A stretch of DNA of 54,101 nucleotides, from positions 1 to 54,101 of the IMG/VR virus record IMGVR_UViG_3300021197_001557. One strand, given 5' to 3'. Source of the DNA: a virus. Below the pieces are notes generated by a model. The model ran no database searches. It was not told the DNA's origin and saw only the letters and a program-made list of their open reading frames with translations. A program made the position numbers and the translations under genes. Below, one piece after another: positions 8,734-16,816 of the stretch (the stretch's first letter is position 1; each line of letters opens with the position of its first letter).

Positions 8734-9465
8734 TTACATTCCTTCTATCAATTTGATAAGAACGCTTTCGACATTTAGGCCGTGTTGAGCGGATATTGCT
8801 TCAACCTCGGCCCTTATACCCGCCTTTCTTAGCCTTTTGAGTCCATCTCTAAATGGATAAACGATAGGATGCTCACGCTTCAGATTCATGTCCCATAGGA
8901 CTTTGGCGTTTTGGTCATACCAAAGGTCCATCTTGTTGATCAGAAAACAGAACAGTTTTGGCTCATACTTCTTTGCTTTACGCTTCATTCTCCGTGAAAA
9001 TGTTGAGGGGTATCTCTTTTTGAGCAACGCATCAACCACATACTCAAAACCAGCAACAGCATCCATCCGACATTGAAGGTTTGTTAAAACACGATGATCG
9101 ACCATGTAAATGACAACCTCGACCTTTCGACCTATCATGTCCTCAATCCAAAGGTTGCGAAACTGGGTCTGCCCCCCTATGTCATTATTGATAACGGACT
9201 TCTTGTCCTTTTTCCATCTCAACAGTTTTCTTTTGGGGTTTGGCATTCTGTATTGCTGGGTATCATGCTCAAAAGCATGGGTTGTCCTAAACTCAAGAGG
9301 TATGGGGTCTATGTCTCCGGGGACCGTCAAGTATTGGTCAAGGGTTGTTTTACCCGCCATCGAAGGACCATATATGCCAAAACGATATGGCTTGATGATT
9401 CGGTATATTTGATGGGCCACTGCTATTGAACCGAGAATAAAGTGTCCTGCGACGAGCGCACTCAA
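8734..9465 (-). CDS. Arf/SR-beta-like membrane-anchored small GTPase
   Basis: 243 residues. An N-terminal hydrophobic helix (about residues 4-22) is followed directly by a G domain. The nucleotide-binding motifs are all visible: G1 GPSMAGKT at 33-40, G3 DIGGQ at 95-99 followed by QFRNLW, G4 NKMD at 177-180, and G5 SAQ at 225-227. DxGGQxxxRxxW is the Arf/Sar/SR-beta signature rather than that of Ras or bacterial Era-type GTPases. A basic insert (about 150-170) lies between G3 and G4. The topology resembles the signal-recognition-particle receptor beta subunit. It sits in a cluster of small membrane proteins, so a role at the cell or virion membrane is inferred. Confidence 0.85.
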   Translation of the reverse strand: MSALVAGHFILGSIAVAHQIYRIIKPYRFGIYGPSMAGKTTLDQYLTVPGDIDPIPLEFRTTHAFEHDTQQYRMPNPKRKLLRWKKDKKSVINNDIGGQTQFRNLWIEDMIGRKVEVVIYMVDHRVLTNLQCRMDAVAGFEYVVDALLKKRYPSTFSRRMKRKAKKYEPKLFCFLINKMDLWYDQNAKVLWDMNLKREHPIVYPFRDGLKRLRKAGIRAEVEAISAQHGLNVESVLIKLIEGM

Positions 9466-9478
9466 AGAGAGGCCCCCT

Positions 9479-9700
9479 TCATCGGTTTGTTAAATAACTC
9501 CAAATATCCATAGGAGTATATCCCAGCATATCTAAACCGAACAGTATTGCGAAAGTTATGGTGACTCCTGCGACCATTGCTATAATTGTCCTTACCCATC
9601 CTGCCATTCTCTCCATTTTTCGTTCATATGAGTTTTCAGCGAGAATCATGGACATTGCTTCCGCCTGCCTCTCCTGCTTATTGGTGAACGGCCATACCAT
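9479..9700 (-). CDS. Small single-pass membrane protein
   Basis: 73 residues: a charged N-terminal half (NKQERQAEAMSMILAENSYERKMERM) and one hydrophobic helix, TIIAMVAGVTITFAILFGLDML, near residues 38-59. It lies 13 bases upstream of the GTPase gene and 16 bases downstream of the two-helix protein, so the three are probably co-expressed and could form a membrane complex. No family recognised. Confidence 0.7.
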   Translation of the reverse strand: MVWPFTNKQERQAEAMSMILAENSYERKMERMAGWVRTIIAMVAGVTITFAILFGLDMLGYTPMDIWSYLTNR

Positions 9701-9716
9701 GAACAGACCCTCCTAG

Positions 9717-10178
9717 TCAGTCATTATCATTGTTTTCCTTGGCCTCTTCTTCTGTGGCTTGCCACGGATAACCAAAGACTTGTCCTGATTGAGATTGTCG
9801 GTTGTTTTGATAATAACTTTGTTTTTGATTTCTGCGTTGCATTAAGCGGTGTTGGCTTCTTTGCCATTTGTCATAGCGATGCTCTTGAGATAACTCGGCC
9901 CTGATCGCCAAAGAGTCTCGGATTCCACCAACATGGAACAACACCATTGCGGTGCATAAAAACCCGAATGCGATTAAACCATACTGTAAACCCATTTCAC
10001 CGGGGGTCGCATTAGGTAAATACCACCCTAGGTGGGAAACAGCAACTGCGCTTCCCGTCAGCAATGCTTGCCATAGCAACATGGCTATGAGGTTTACATC
10101 GATTCTTTGGTTATCTTGCGCCCAAGGAGGTATCCCCCCATTTGGACTATTTGGTCCATTTTGTCCGTTTTGCTTCAT
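9717..10178 (-). CDS. Two-helix membrane protein with Gln/Arg-rich tail
   Basis: 153 residues. A short Asn/Gly/Pro N-terminus is followed by two hydrophobic segments, AMLLWQALLTGSAVAVSHLG (about 32-51) and YGLIAFGFLCTAMVLFHVGG (about 66-85), then a basic Gln/Arg/Tyr-rich tail. Its ATG overlaps the stop of the small RHH gene (ATGA). Function unknown; it is grouped with the neighbouring small membrane proteins and the Arf-like GTPase. Confidence 0.72.
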   Translation of the reverse strand: MKQNGQNGPNSPNGGIPPWAQDNQRIDVNLIAMLLWQALLTGSAVAVSHLGWYLPNATPGEMGLQYGLIAFGFLCTAMVLFHVGGIRDSLAIRAELSQEHRYDKWQRSQHRLMQRRNQKQSYYQNNRQSQSGQVFGYPWQATEEEAKENNDND

Positions 10179-10324
10179 TTTACTTCACCTGACCCGGTTT
10201 TTTCGTTTTTGAAATACTGTTCAAGAACGAAATTGATAAACGACGACTTAGATTCCCTGCCTCTTTCGGACTCCATTTTCACATACAAATGGTCCTGCAT
10301 TACAACTGAAACATGTCGGCTCAT
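10175..10324 (-). CDS. Small ribbon-helix-helix (CopG/Arc-like) protein
   Basis: 49 residues, found by reading the minus strand from the ATG at 10324. The sequence begins MSRHVSVVMQDHLYVKMESE and continues into a second helix, SKSSFINFVLEQYF. The short strand with alternating polar/hydrophobic residues plus two helices is the ribbon-helix-helix layout of small dimeric DNA-binding repressors. It is the first gene of the leftward operon and its stop overlaps the next start (ATGA), which fits an autoregulator binding the divergent region at 10325-10392. RHH assignment is from pattern only. Confidence 0.7.
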   Translation of the reverse strand: MSRHVSVVMQDHLYVKMESERGRESKSSFINFVLEQYFKNEKTGSGEVK

Positions 10325-10392
10325 CGTATAATGCCAACCCTGACAACCTTATGAGCATTATGATGAAGTAGTGAGACCGTTTGCGCTATAAC
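10325..10392. promoter_or_regulatory. Divergent promoter region
   Basis: This short gap separates the leftward RHH-led operon from the single plus-strand gene of the left arm. On the plus strand it contains GTATAATG followed closely by ACCCTGAC (from 10337). TATA-like element plus ACCCTGAC also occurs before the giant gene at 27251 and the winged-helix gene at 41537. Archaeal promoters on both strands are expected here; exact transcription starts cannot be read. Confidence 0.4.
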
Positions 10393-10890
10393 ATGCCGAA
10401 CCTGATTCAAGCCGTAAATGCTATGAGGTCATACATTCAAGCAACCAAAGCAACATCTCTTGATACATCTGCATTAACCTCATGGGTTGATCGTAATGCA
10501 AACACCTTTGTTCAACGCCACGAGCAATTCCCAACAGACTCGGCTATCGGAGTATTGAGTTTTTACGGCCACCCTCTATTCGTCAATGCAAATATGACTC
10601 AAGAGCAATTAGATTGGGCCGCAATGATGCCAGCGGCTGAACAGGTTCTTCAACAAGAAGCGACTTGGAGCAACCAGCAGGTCTCAATCGCAAACTCGAC
10701 AATGTTTGCTCGTCTGTTTGGTTCAGATGTCACTTGGCTACACGCTTGGGCAAATGGCCAACTCCCACCAAATGTAGGGATGGAGTATATTGTCAATGAG
10801 TTAATTGATGCACTTAGGACCTGTCAGGGACAAAGTGGTGCGGGTTCAATTAACCACGAGCGTCATTCGTTAATTTCGCCAATACCTTGA
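10393..10890 (+). CDS. Unknown helical protein, lone plus-strand gene of the left arm
   Basis: 165 residues from the ATG at 10393; the frame extends to a TTG at 10381. It is Gln/Ala/Asn-rich and helical, with one Cys and several Trp (WVDRNANTF, WAAMMPAAEQV, WLHAWANGQLPP). No membrane segment or known motif. It is transcribed away from the RHH-led operon and converges with the GP88-like gene, whose stop lies one base away. The separate orientation and promoter suggest independent regulation. Confidence 0.65.
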   Translation: MPNLIQAVNAMRSYIQATKATSLDTSALTSWVDRNANTFVQRHEQFPTDSAIGVLSFYGHPLFVNANMTQEQLDWAAMMPAAEQVLQQEATWSNQQVSIANSTMFARLFGSDVTWLHAWANGQLPPNVGMEYIVNELIDALRTCQGQSGAGSINHERHSLISPIP

Positions 10891-10891
10891 A

Positions 10892-12172
10892 TCAATTCAA
10901 ACCATCCAAATTAAACTGGGAAAGGTCAACGCTATCCATTGGAACCTGTGCCTGTTGTCTTTCAGCAAGTCTCATTTGAGTATTTTGGACCGCTTGTTCG
11001 TGAGCGGCCTGTTCTAATGGGTTTCTGTCCATCATAGCGGCTTTTGTCGTATGCCCTGAATAGTCGATGTGTTTGATAGTTGGGTCCCAGCAGGCATTGC
11101 ACCCGTGAGACTCACATTTACCCATGTCGTCTTTTTGACCCGCCGATGGACAGACCCACACGCTGTCAGGTGCTAGATGAGATGCATTCATTGTCGATGC
11201 GCTGACTTGAGGGTGACTGGACATGTAGTCTTCGATCAGACCTCTTGCCAATTCATTACCTTTGGGCGTTGACATACGCAATGCGAGGTTTTTAGGAATA
11301 TCCGCATTAGCCACGCCGCCATTAGCATCCATCCAAGTCCCGACATGGCCGTATTCACGAGTTGGCAACCAAAACTGCTTTTCAGGATGCGCTCGTGCTA
11401 TGTCCACCAACATAGCCAAATGTTCAGGGGATTGTAAGTCGCCAGCGGAAAACAAACGAATGTGGTCTCCTGATTGATGGTTTTCGATTTGATATGATAA
11501 AGCGGCGGCATAGAGCATAGGATTGGACATACCTAACATGTTCCTCCATTGAATGCGCTGGGGGTGTTCTTGGTTCTGCCTGCTGTAATCAGCATAACAG
11601 CCATTGCACGCTGAACCCTCTTTGTTTCTCAAAGTCCCCCCAACATTACAAGCCGCTGTTGGGAGGTCTTCAGCACCACCCCACATTTTACCGGGGGATG
11701 AAAGCCCCCCGTATCCGTCATATGAGTTTGAATTGACTCCTTTTATTCCGGTTTTCTTAATCCATTCAAGTATTTGCCTTGGAGTCTGTGCGACCATACC
11801 TGTTTGATTTTGATAGATGTCTTTCATCACATGGCCCCCTTGACCGTTTCTTAATTGAACGCCCGCACCAGTGATCGGATAAGTTGCTAGGCCTGCTCTT
11901 GATTCGTCTATTGCCTGTTGCCATGTTGGGTGTATTGGCAATTTTGTTGCCTCAATCATAGAACCCGTTCCACCGGGACCCTCGTAGCCCCTTGATGCAC
12001 GGAAAATGTCGAGACCTGAACCTAACTGCGGCAATAACTCATTCACCTCTTTGATACTGCGGAGAAGAATGTCTTTCACTAGAGAGTCATGCATAGGACC
12101 TCCGCATGAATGACAAATCAGGTGATGGGTGTCCTCATGGAGGATTGCATTTTCAGGGTTGCCTCGACTCAT
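10892..12172 (-). CDS. GP88-like phage protein (large variant)
   Basis: About 426 residues from the ATG at 12172, which overlaps the methyltransferase stop (ATGA) and has GGGGGAG 9 bases upstream; a TTG at 12181 is an alternative. The core ACNVGG...CNGCYADYSRQ, then HIRLFSAGDLQSPEHL and EKQFWLPTREY, matches the layout of the GP88 phage family (Cys cluster, a 'GD' motif, then an FW-x-x-TR motif). An N-terminal HLICHSCGG suggests an extra zinc knuckle, and a further C-rich segment CESHGCNACWD lies near residue 375. Biochemical role of the family is unknown to me. A second GP88-like gene lies at 14643. Confidence 0.65.
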   Translation of the reverse strand: MSRGNPENAILHEDTHHLICHSCGGPMHDSLVKDILLRSIKEVNELLPQLGSGLDIFRASRGYEGPGGTGSMIEATKLPIHPTWQQAIDESRAGLATYPITGAGVQLRNGQGGHVMKDIYQNQTGMVAQTPRQILEWIKKTGIKGVNSNSYDGYGGLSSPGKMWGGAEDLPTAACNVGGTLRNKEGSACNGCYADYSRQNQEHPQRIQWRNMLGMSNPMLYAAALSYQIENHQSGDHIRLFSAGDLQSPEHLAMLVDIARAHPEKQFWLPTREYGHVGTWMDANGGVANADIPKNLALRMSTPKGNELARGLIEDYMSSHPQVSASTMNASHLAPDSVWVCPSAGQKDDMGKCESHGCNACWDPTIKHIDYSGHTTKAAMMDRNPLEQAAHEQAVQNTQMRLAERQQAQVPMDSVDLSQFNLDGLN

Positions 12173-14502
12173 GGTGTCCAACTCCCCCTAGAGTTTTTCC
12201 AACTGGCTATCTCATCAGCACCCATGTCAGACAGCCATGGCATGTTCGCATATGCAAACATTTCGGGAACCTTCTTTGAATCGGCCTTTACATTGCCCTC
12301 CCACCTATCGGCGGTGGCAAACTCTCCGCCTTCGGACTCATCAACAAACTTGGTGTTTTCAGGGTGAGGTGTGTCATGCCATGTCACGGGTATGCCCCGC
12401 TTGGATAATGTTTGAAACAACCGGCCAATCGTATCTGAATCCTCGCTACGCCATCCAGTGTGCTGGCCTTCTTGACCTCGATAAGGAGGGTCCAAAGCAA
12501 CTGCGAAGTTTTCCGGCATTCGCTTTTGGTCGATCAAGTCCTTTACACCCATGTTCAAAATGTTTGAATTGCGAAGGGTTCTATGATAATCGCCAAAGTC
12601 TGTTTCATCCTCGGTAATTCCGTAAGGCATTGTTCCACCTGCGTAATATGCTGGTTGCCTTAGACCGCCTTTACCCATCCATTCAGGTTTGGCCTCATCC
12701 GATTTAGCCCATTCAGGTCTAACCTTGCCAAAGTTGCCCTTTGCATCCGTGGTCCATATGTCCTCGTCATCTTCACTTAATCCAAAGCGGTCCCGGTTTA
12801 TTTTCCCCGAATTGATAATTGACTCAACTGATGAACCAAAGCCTCGCCCCGCACTTGCTCTTGGTCTAGGTCCGGGCATATTCATGTGACCCCCTTTATT
12901 GTAGCGGAATGATTGCGAATAGGCGTTCTTAGAGAGGAACCATGTGAGCCTCAATAACTCAATTTCTTCATCGGGAGTAAGTCCGGCTACTTTTCGTTTG
13001 TCAGTCAAACGATTGAAACGGTCTTGTTGCTTGTAATAGTTGATTCCATAGAAGACACCTTCTAGGTCAGGCATCCCAAATTGGTCAATCTCATCTTGTG
13101 TGACTGGTCCACCGACTGGCATTTCAGGCGAACCGTCTTTACCTTTGTATGATGAAAAGGTTGGTGTTTCGCCAACACGAGTCAAAACCATATCCTGCAA
13201 AGCCTTTGCATCAAAGATTTCAGGGCGGTATTTGACAGCGTTGTGCAGGCTCGCCATCTCACGACTTAAGTCGGAACCTATGTGAGAGGGGGGTTGTAAA
13301 CCATATGTGATTCCACCGCCACCCATGAATGGCTCGACAAGAGTTGTCCCCTCCTCCATAAGAGGGGCAAACGCTGTTTGGTATTGCCTCATGTATGGTT
13401 TTTTCAAATCGGTCATGTTTTTTACACCCATGATCGATGCCAACGGTTTCAATGGTGCAGGCCTATCCCACTTGACAACAGACCACGCATCTTCAAATAT
13501 CGCTGATGCTTCATCTGAACGGATAATATCGCCTGATAACGCCTGCTCATACACCTTTTGTCCTTCACGAGTTAAATCGTCAGGATTGAAGTAAAGTCCA
13601 TATCGCCCAGTAGCCAAACCTTGGTCAAGACCGTGTTTACCTTCTGATGCCGACATAGTTGGGGGGACTGGCACGCCTGCTTTTCCTTCATGCTCAACAT
13701 ATCCACTGGCATACCCCGCACTAGGAATCATCAAAAGAGGGTCCACTGAACCCGTGACCTGATAATCTCTAGCCTCTCGCCATGGCCTGCCTTCATCCTC
13801 TCGATATTCACGCCTACCTTCTTTGTCTTGGCTGAATACGCTATAACCTAAACGGGGCATTTCATAACCCTCCTCATTGAATAGAGCAATGTCTCCTTGG
13901 AATGTGCGGCCCACATTGAAACCTAAATCGCCCAAGTTTTTTCGGCCCTGCATCAAATCAAGCATTAACTGCTGATCGAGATTGCCTTGAGTCCATAGAT
14001 GTCGAGACCTCACGCCGCTAAATGGCTTCTTGAACCTATCAGAATGGGAACCCTCCATTGGATTGCCCTCCGCATCTCTATGCATTGTCCCGTGGAAAGC
14101 CTGTCTTTGCTGTCCAGTGTCAACGGCGATACGGGGCTTCTGAAGCGGCATTGCATTGGCAACGGCTACGACTGAAGGAGAGCCGGAGCCAAACTTGCGT
14201 TCAAGACTCAACATTGCTGACGATTTGTCATTAACAGGGTTGGGGGAATGAAACTTTGATTGAGAGATGTTCCTAAACATCCTTGCATCGGCTGGCTCGC
14301 CTAGAGGGTCTTTTGATTTGAATGGCTTTGGAGGTCGCATAAACCGTGTGTCGTCAATGTTCTTTTGGTCGGCAACCGGATACATAGTCAAGCCTGTTTG
14401 ACTGACAACTCCCTGCCCCGGTCTCCCTCTCTTATTCCCCGGCCATTCCTTCAAAATACTGATGCCCGCAGTGACGGCTCCGGTATGGCTGTCGCCCGAC
14501 AT
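12169..14502 (-). CDS. Dam-type adenine-N6 methyltransferase with long N-terminal extension
   Basis: 777 residues. The C-terminal half is a D12-class (Dam-like) DNA methyltransferase: SAM-binding motif FMGGGGITYG at about 392-401 and catalytic DPPY at 671-674. The separation is longer than in Dam itself because of an insert (about 500-650). The N-terminal 330 residues are of unknown nature and may be disordered in part. Between the two halves at residues 334-345 is AIFEDAWSVVKW, an internal copy of the arm-wide tag, as if a tagged methyltransferase had been fused behind another protein. It likely methylates element DNA for protection or acts as delivered cargo; both are inferences. Confidence 0.85.
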   Translation of the reverse strand: MSGDSHTGAVTAGISILKEWPGNKRGRPGQGVVSQTGLTMYPVADQKNIDDTRFMRPPKPFKSKDPLGEPADARMFRNISQSKFHSPNPVNDKSSAMLSLERKFGSGSPSVVAVANAMPLQKPRIAVDTGQQRQAFHGTMHRDAEGNPMEGSHSDRFKKPFSGVRSRHLWTQGNLDQQLMLDLMQGRKNLGDLGFNVGRTFQGDIALFNEEGYEMPRLGYSVFSQDKEGRREYREDEGRPWREARDYQVTGSVDPLLMIPSAGYASGYVEHEGKAGVPVPPTMSASEGKHGLDQGLATGRYGLYFNPDDLTREGQKVYEQALSGDIIRSDEASAIFEDAWSVVKWDRPAPLKPLASIMGVKNMTDLKKPYMRQYQTAFAPLMEEGTTLVEPFMGGGGITYGLQPPSHIGSDLSREMASLHNAVKYRPEIFDAKALQDMVLTRVGETPTFSSYKGKDGSPEMPVGGPVTQDEIDQFGMPDLEGVFYGINYYKQQDRFNRLTDKRKVAGLTPDEEIELLRLTWFLSKNAYSQSFRYNKGGHMNMPGPRPRASAGRGFGSSVESIINSGKINRDRFGLSEDDEDIWTTDAKGNFGKVRPEWAKSDEAKPEWMGKGGLRQPAYYAGGTMPYGITEDETDFGDYHRTLRNSNILNMGVKDLIDQKRMPENFAVALDPPYRGQEGQHTGWRSEDSDTIGRLFQTLSKRGIPVTWHDTPHPENTKFVDESEGGEFATADRWEGNVKADSKKVPEMFAYANMPWLSDMGADEIASWKNSRGSWTP

Positions 14503-14642
14503 CAGTTATCGGATCAACAGCAGGTTGAAAGGCTTTGTTAAGGAATAAGACCATAAATCTAATTTAACTCGCTCTATATGAACGCCGAGGTTTGTTAATT
14601 TCCTTCGACAGTAAACCTACCTCCAAACGGGTCCCTCGGTGT
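14503..14642 (-). promoter_or_regulatory. Promoter region of the methyltransferase/GP88 gene pair
   Basis: This 140-base gap has no gene. Read on the minus strand it is AT-rich close to the methyltransferase start, with candidate TATA elements (TCATATAGAG near 14575 and TTAGATTTATGG near 14550). It most likely carries the promoter for the methyltransferase and the GP88-like gene behind it. No hairpin-type terminator is evident. Confidence 0.35.
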
Positions 14643-15452
14643 TCACCTTACATTGGAACCGTCGAAGCAACGCTTGCATTCACCGCAGGTCCCTTCAATA
14701 CTTTGATCGTGTGCTTTTCGTATATTCAAAGGACATAGTGCCTTGTATCGCTCACCGTTTTCATTCAACAATTCTGAATAAAGCAATGGAGGGGGGGAGT
14801 AATTGTCGTAAAAGAATAAAGACACACCATGGTCATCCATTATTTGTTGCATATCGGGCCATTCGCCTTTGTCGCATTGATATGAGAAGAATATACGGTC
14901 TTTCATAGGGATGTCCAATTCAATCACCTTTTCCCTGCGTATGAGGGATTCTTTGTCAAGACTGAAGTGTAAATGGAGGTTGGGATAGTTTTTTACAAGT
15001 TTTGCCATTTCAGGTATCCTTGTTACAATCCATATAACCACATCAGGATGATTTTCACCAATATGGTTCAATGCTTCAACAGATTCAGGGAATAAGTCGC
15101 CTCCACCGTTCCACCGCAGGTAAGTAAGTGAACGCTTACGATATTCCTTAATGACTTCTTCAGCAAACCAAATAGGGTCTTTTACACAGGACTCATAACA
15201 CCAAACTTGCTTCCTTAGTGAATTAGTCCACGCCGTCATGCCATTGGCATAATAGCAGGTCTTGATGCATAACTTAGACGGTTTACAGGTCCCCTGTATT
15301 GGAAAATTAAGCGACCAGCCTGATACCTTGTTTGCGCTCAATATGTCAGTCGGCCTTTTCAAATCAGGCATTTCATCGTCTTGGTCAAGTATTTTGAGCC
15401 TTATGTCCTTTGTTTTTTTAATAACTCTAGTCACACGGGCTTGGTCGGCCAT
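14643..15452 (-). CDS. GP88-like phage protein
   Basis: 269 residues, with AGGAGTG shortly before the ATG at 15452. Family features: an N-terminal strand entering SLNFPIQGTCKPSKLCIKTCYYA (three clustered Cys), a YLRWNGGGDLFPESVEALN segment, the IWIVTRIPEM strand, and a C-terminal Cys cluster CPLNIRK...CGECKRCF. The layout matches GP88-type phage proteins, whose Cys positions resemble a radical-SAM-like or zinc-bearing TIM barrel; that relationship is only suggestive. It lies between the methyltransferase and the tag-protein cluster but lacks the tag. Confidence 0.72.
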   Translation of the reverse strand: MADQARVTRVIKKTKDIRLKILDQDDEMPDLKRPTDILSANKVSGWSLNFPIQGTCKPSKLCIKTCYYANGMTAWTNSLRKQVWCYESCVKDPIWFAEEVIKEYRKRSLTYLRWNGGGDLFPESVEALNHIGENHPDVVIWIVTRIPEMAKLVKNYPNLHLHFSLDKESLIRREKVIELDIPMKDRIFFSYQCDKGEWPDMQQIMDDHGVSLFFYDNYSPPPLLYSELLNENGERYKALCPLNIRKAHDQSIEGTCGECKRCFDGSNVR

Positions 15453-15489
15453 AACACTCCTAATCCTGTCAACCCTATTAACTGATCAT

Positions 15490-15879
15490 TCAAATCTCAC
15501 GAGCGATGTAGCCTCTTGAATGAATCTCTTTTGGCTTCGTTCTTTCAACATCAGTCAATGGATAACCTACTGATTTACCTTCTTTATCCTCTTTTGACCC
15601 CTTTGGGACCCTGTGTTGTTGCCTATCTCGGTCAAACTCCTGCGAATTGTTGTATTGCTTTGGCTTTTCAATATCCATAAAGCCGACTAATTCAGCGGGG
15701 CCTTTGCCTGTTCTGATAATACCGACCTCCTCACCCACATATGGGTCGAGGCTATTGGTCCTTCTAGTTTCAATGGTCTTCTCACCATCAAGTATCATTT
15801 CAGTGTATGGGGCTTCACTATCATTGATGTTAATGCCCATCTGTTTAACCAATGCCCACGCTCGGTCAAAGGCCGTCAT
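15490..15879 (-). CDS. Tagged ASCH-domain-like protein
   Basis: 129 residues, starting at the ATG at 15879 so that it begins MTAFDRAWALVK like its neighbours; a GTG at 15894 is the other option. After the tag comes an ASCH-type beta-barrel signature: APYTEMILDGEKTIETRR, then VGEEVGIIRTGKGPAELVG. ASCH/PUA-like folds bind RNA or modified nucleotides. The C-terminus contains GYPLTDVERTKP and GYIAREI. The tag plus a small enzyme-like body fits the cargo pattern of this arm. Confidence 0.75.
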   Translation of the reverse strand: MTAFDRAWALVKQMGININDSEAPYTEMILDGEKTIETRRTNSLDPYVGEEVGIIRTGKGPAELVGFMDIEKPKQYNNSQEFDRDRQQHRVPKGSKEDKEGKSVGYPLTDVERTKPKEIHSRGYIAREI

Positions 15880-15903
15880 GGTAATGGGACGCACCGATCA
15901 TAC

Positions 15904-16338
15904 TTAGGCGATCTGTTTGGTAATAGCCCAAGCATCAACAAATGCTTTGTCAGATGATGCAGTGAAGTAATCAGCCATGCGGCTCCCGCCTTTATTCCAG
16001 TCAGGGTCATCAAGGTCGATTTCTAGTCCGTGAGTATCCTCTTCAACATCTCTCGGATTTATTCGCTCCGTAATCCGTTCGGGGTTATAAGGATTCAAAC
16101 CCTGCGGGTTCCTAGTTGGGTCCGGCTTAAATCCCTTAAATGGGTCCGGCTTTCGATTCTCGTCGCCCCTGTATGACCGTGGGATGAAACTCGGATGTCG
16201 TTTTGATTCCTCGTTAAATGATTCAGAAGAGATTCCAGTAGTCGAAGGGTCTGTATCGTCCCAATCATCCTCCTCCTCGTCATCAGCAGGAGCCATTGCT
16301 GATTTTAGAAAGGTCCATGCCTGATCGAATGCTGACAT
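15904..16338 (-). CDS. Small acidic protein with tags at both ends
   Basis: 144 residues from the ATG at 16338, overlapping the stop of the upstream gene. It begins MSAFDQAWTFLKSAM and ends KAFVDAWAITKQIA, so the tag is present at both termini. The middle is a disordered-looking, Asp/Glu/Pro/Arg-rich linker with no recognisable domain. A protein that is essentially two tags joined by a flexible linker could bridge two copies of the tag receptor. The role is inference. Confidence 0.72.
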   Translation of the reverse strand: MSAFDQAWTFLKSAMAPADDEEEDDWDDTDPSTTGISSESFNEESKRHPSFIPRSYRGDENRKPDPFKGFKPDPTRNPQGLNPYNPERITERINPRDVEEDTHGLEIDLDDPDWNKGGSRMADYFTASSDKAFVDAWAITKQIA

Positions 16339-16814
16339 TAGCAATTCCACCTTTTCAATGAAGCACCTTTGGGTGTGAGTTTGCCACCTTTGCTAGTTGG
16401 TCCTTTGACACCGCCCATCCTTGCACAGAAAGACTTCTTTCTTGCCTTCTTTTTACCAGTCGGATTCTTTTCAGTTACAGGTGGCTTCAGATTCGCCCCT
16501 TCTTCTCTTTTTGCTTTGGCTCGACCTTTCGCATTAAGTCCACCTTTTCGACTGTGTTTGTTGGGGTTGTAACCGTGAAATGGCTTTTCTTTCTTACCTT
16601 TTGTCAAAAGAGACGCAACAAGCGTATTACATGTGTCACAGTCACAAGCCGACTTTTTGGTTGATGATGGAACGCAGTTTGGGACTTTACGCCCTCCTTT
16701 ATCCTTCATTCCAATTTGCTTGTATCCATCCCAGCACGGGTCCTCTTTCTCATCTTTGTATGTTTTTTCCTCGTTTTTCAACAGGGGCCAAGCATTGGAA
16801 AATGCAAGGGACAT
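16338..16814 (-). CDS. Tagged basic phage-type protein (CWDGYKQIGMK family)
   Basis: 158 residues, with GGAG 7 bases before the ATG at 16814. It begins MSLAFSNAWPLLK (tag). Two segments are familiar from marine tailed-phage proteins: CWDGYKQIGMKDKGGRKVPNC at about 28-48, and the C-terminal block from HSRKGGLNAKGRAKAKREEG through KSFCARMGGVKG to LKRWNC, which resembles the DUF6321-type tail. A CDCDTC pair lies between. The protein is strongly basic, compatible with nucleic-acid association. Confidence 0.75.
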   Translation of the reverse strand: MSLAFSNAWPLLKNEEKTYKDEKEDPCWDGYKQIGMKDKGGRKVPNCVPSSTKKSACDCDTCNTLVASLLTKGKKEKPFHGYNPNKHSRKGGLNAKGRAKAKREEGANLKPPVTEKNPTGKKKARKKSFCARMGGVKGPTSKGGKLTPKGASLKRWNC

Positions 16815-16816
16815 GA

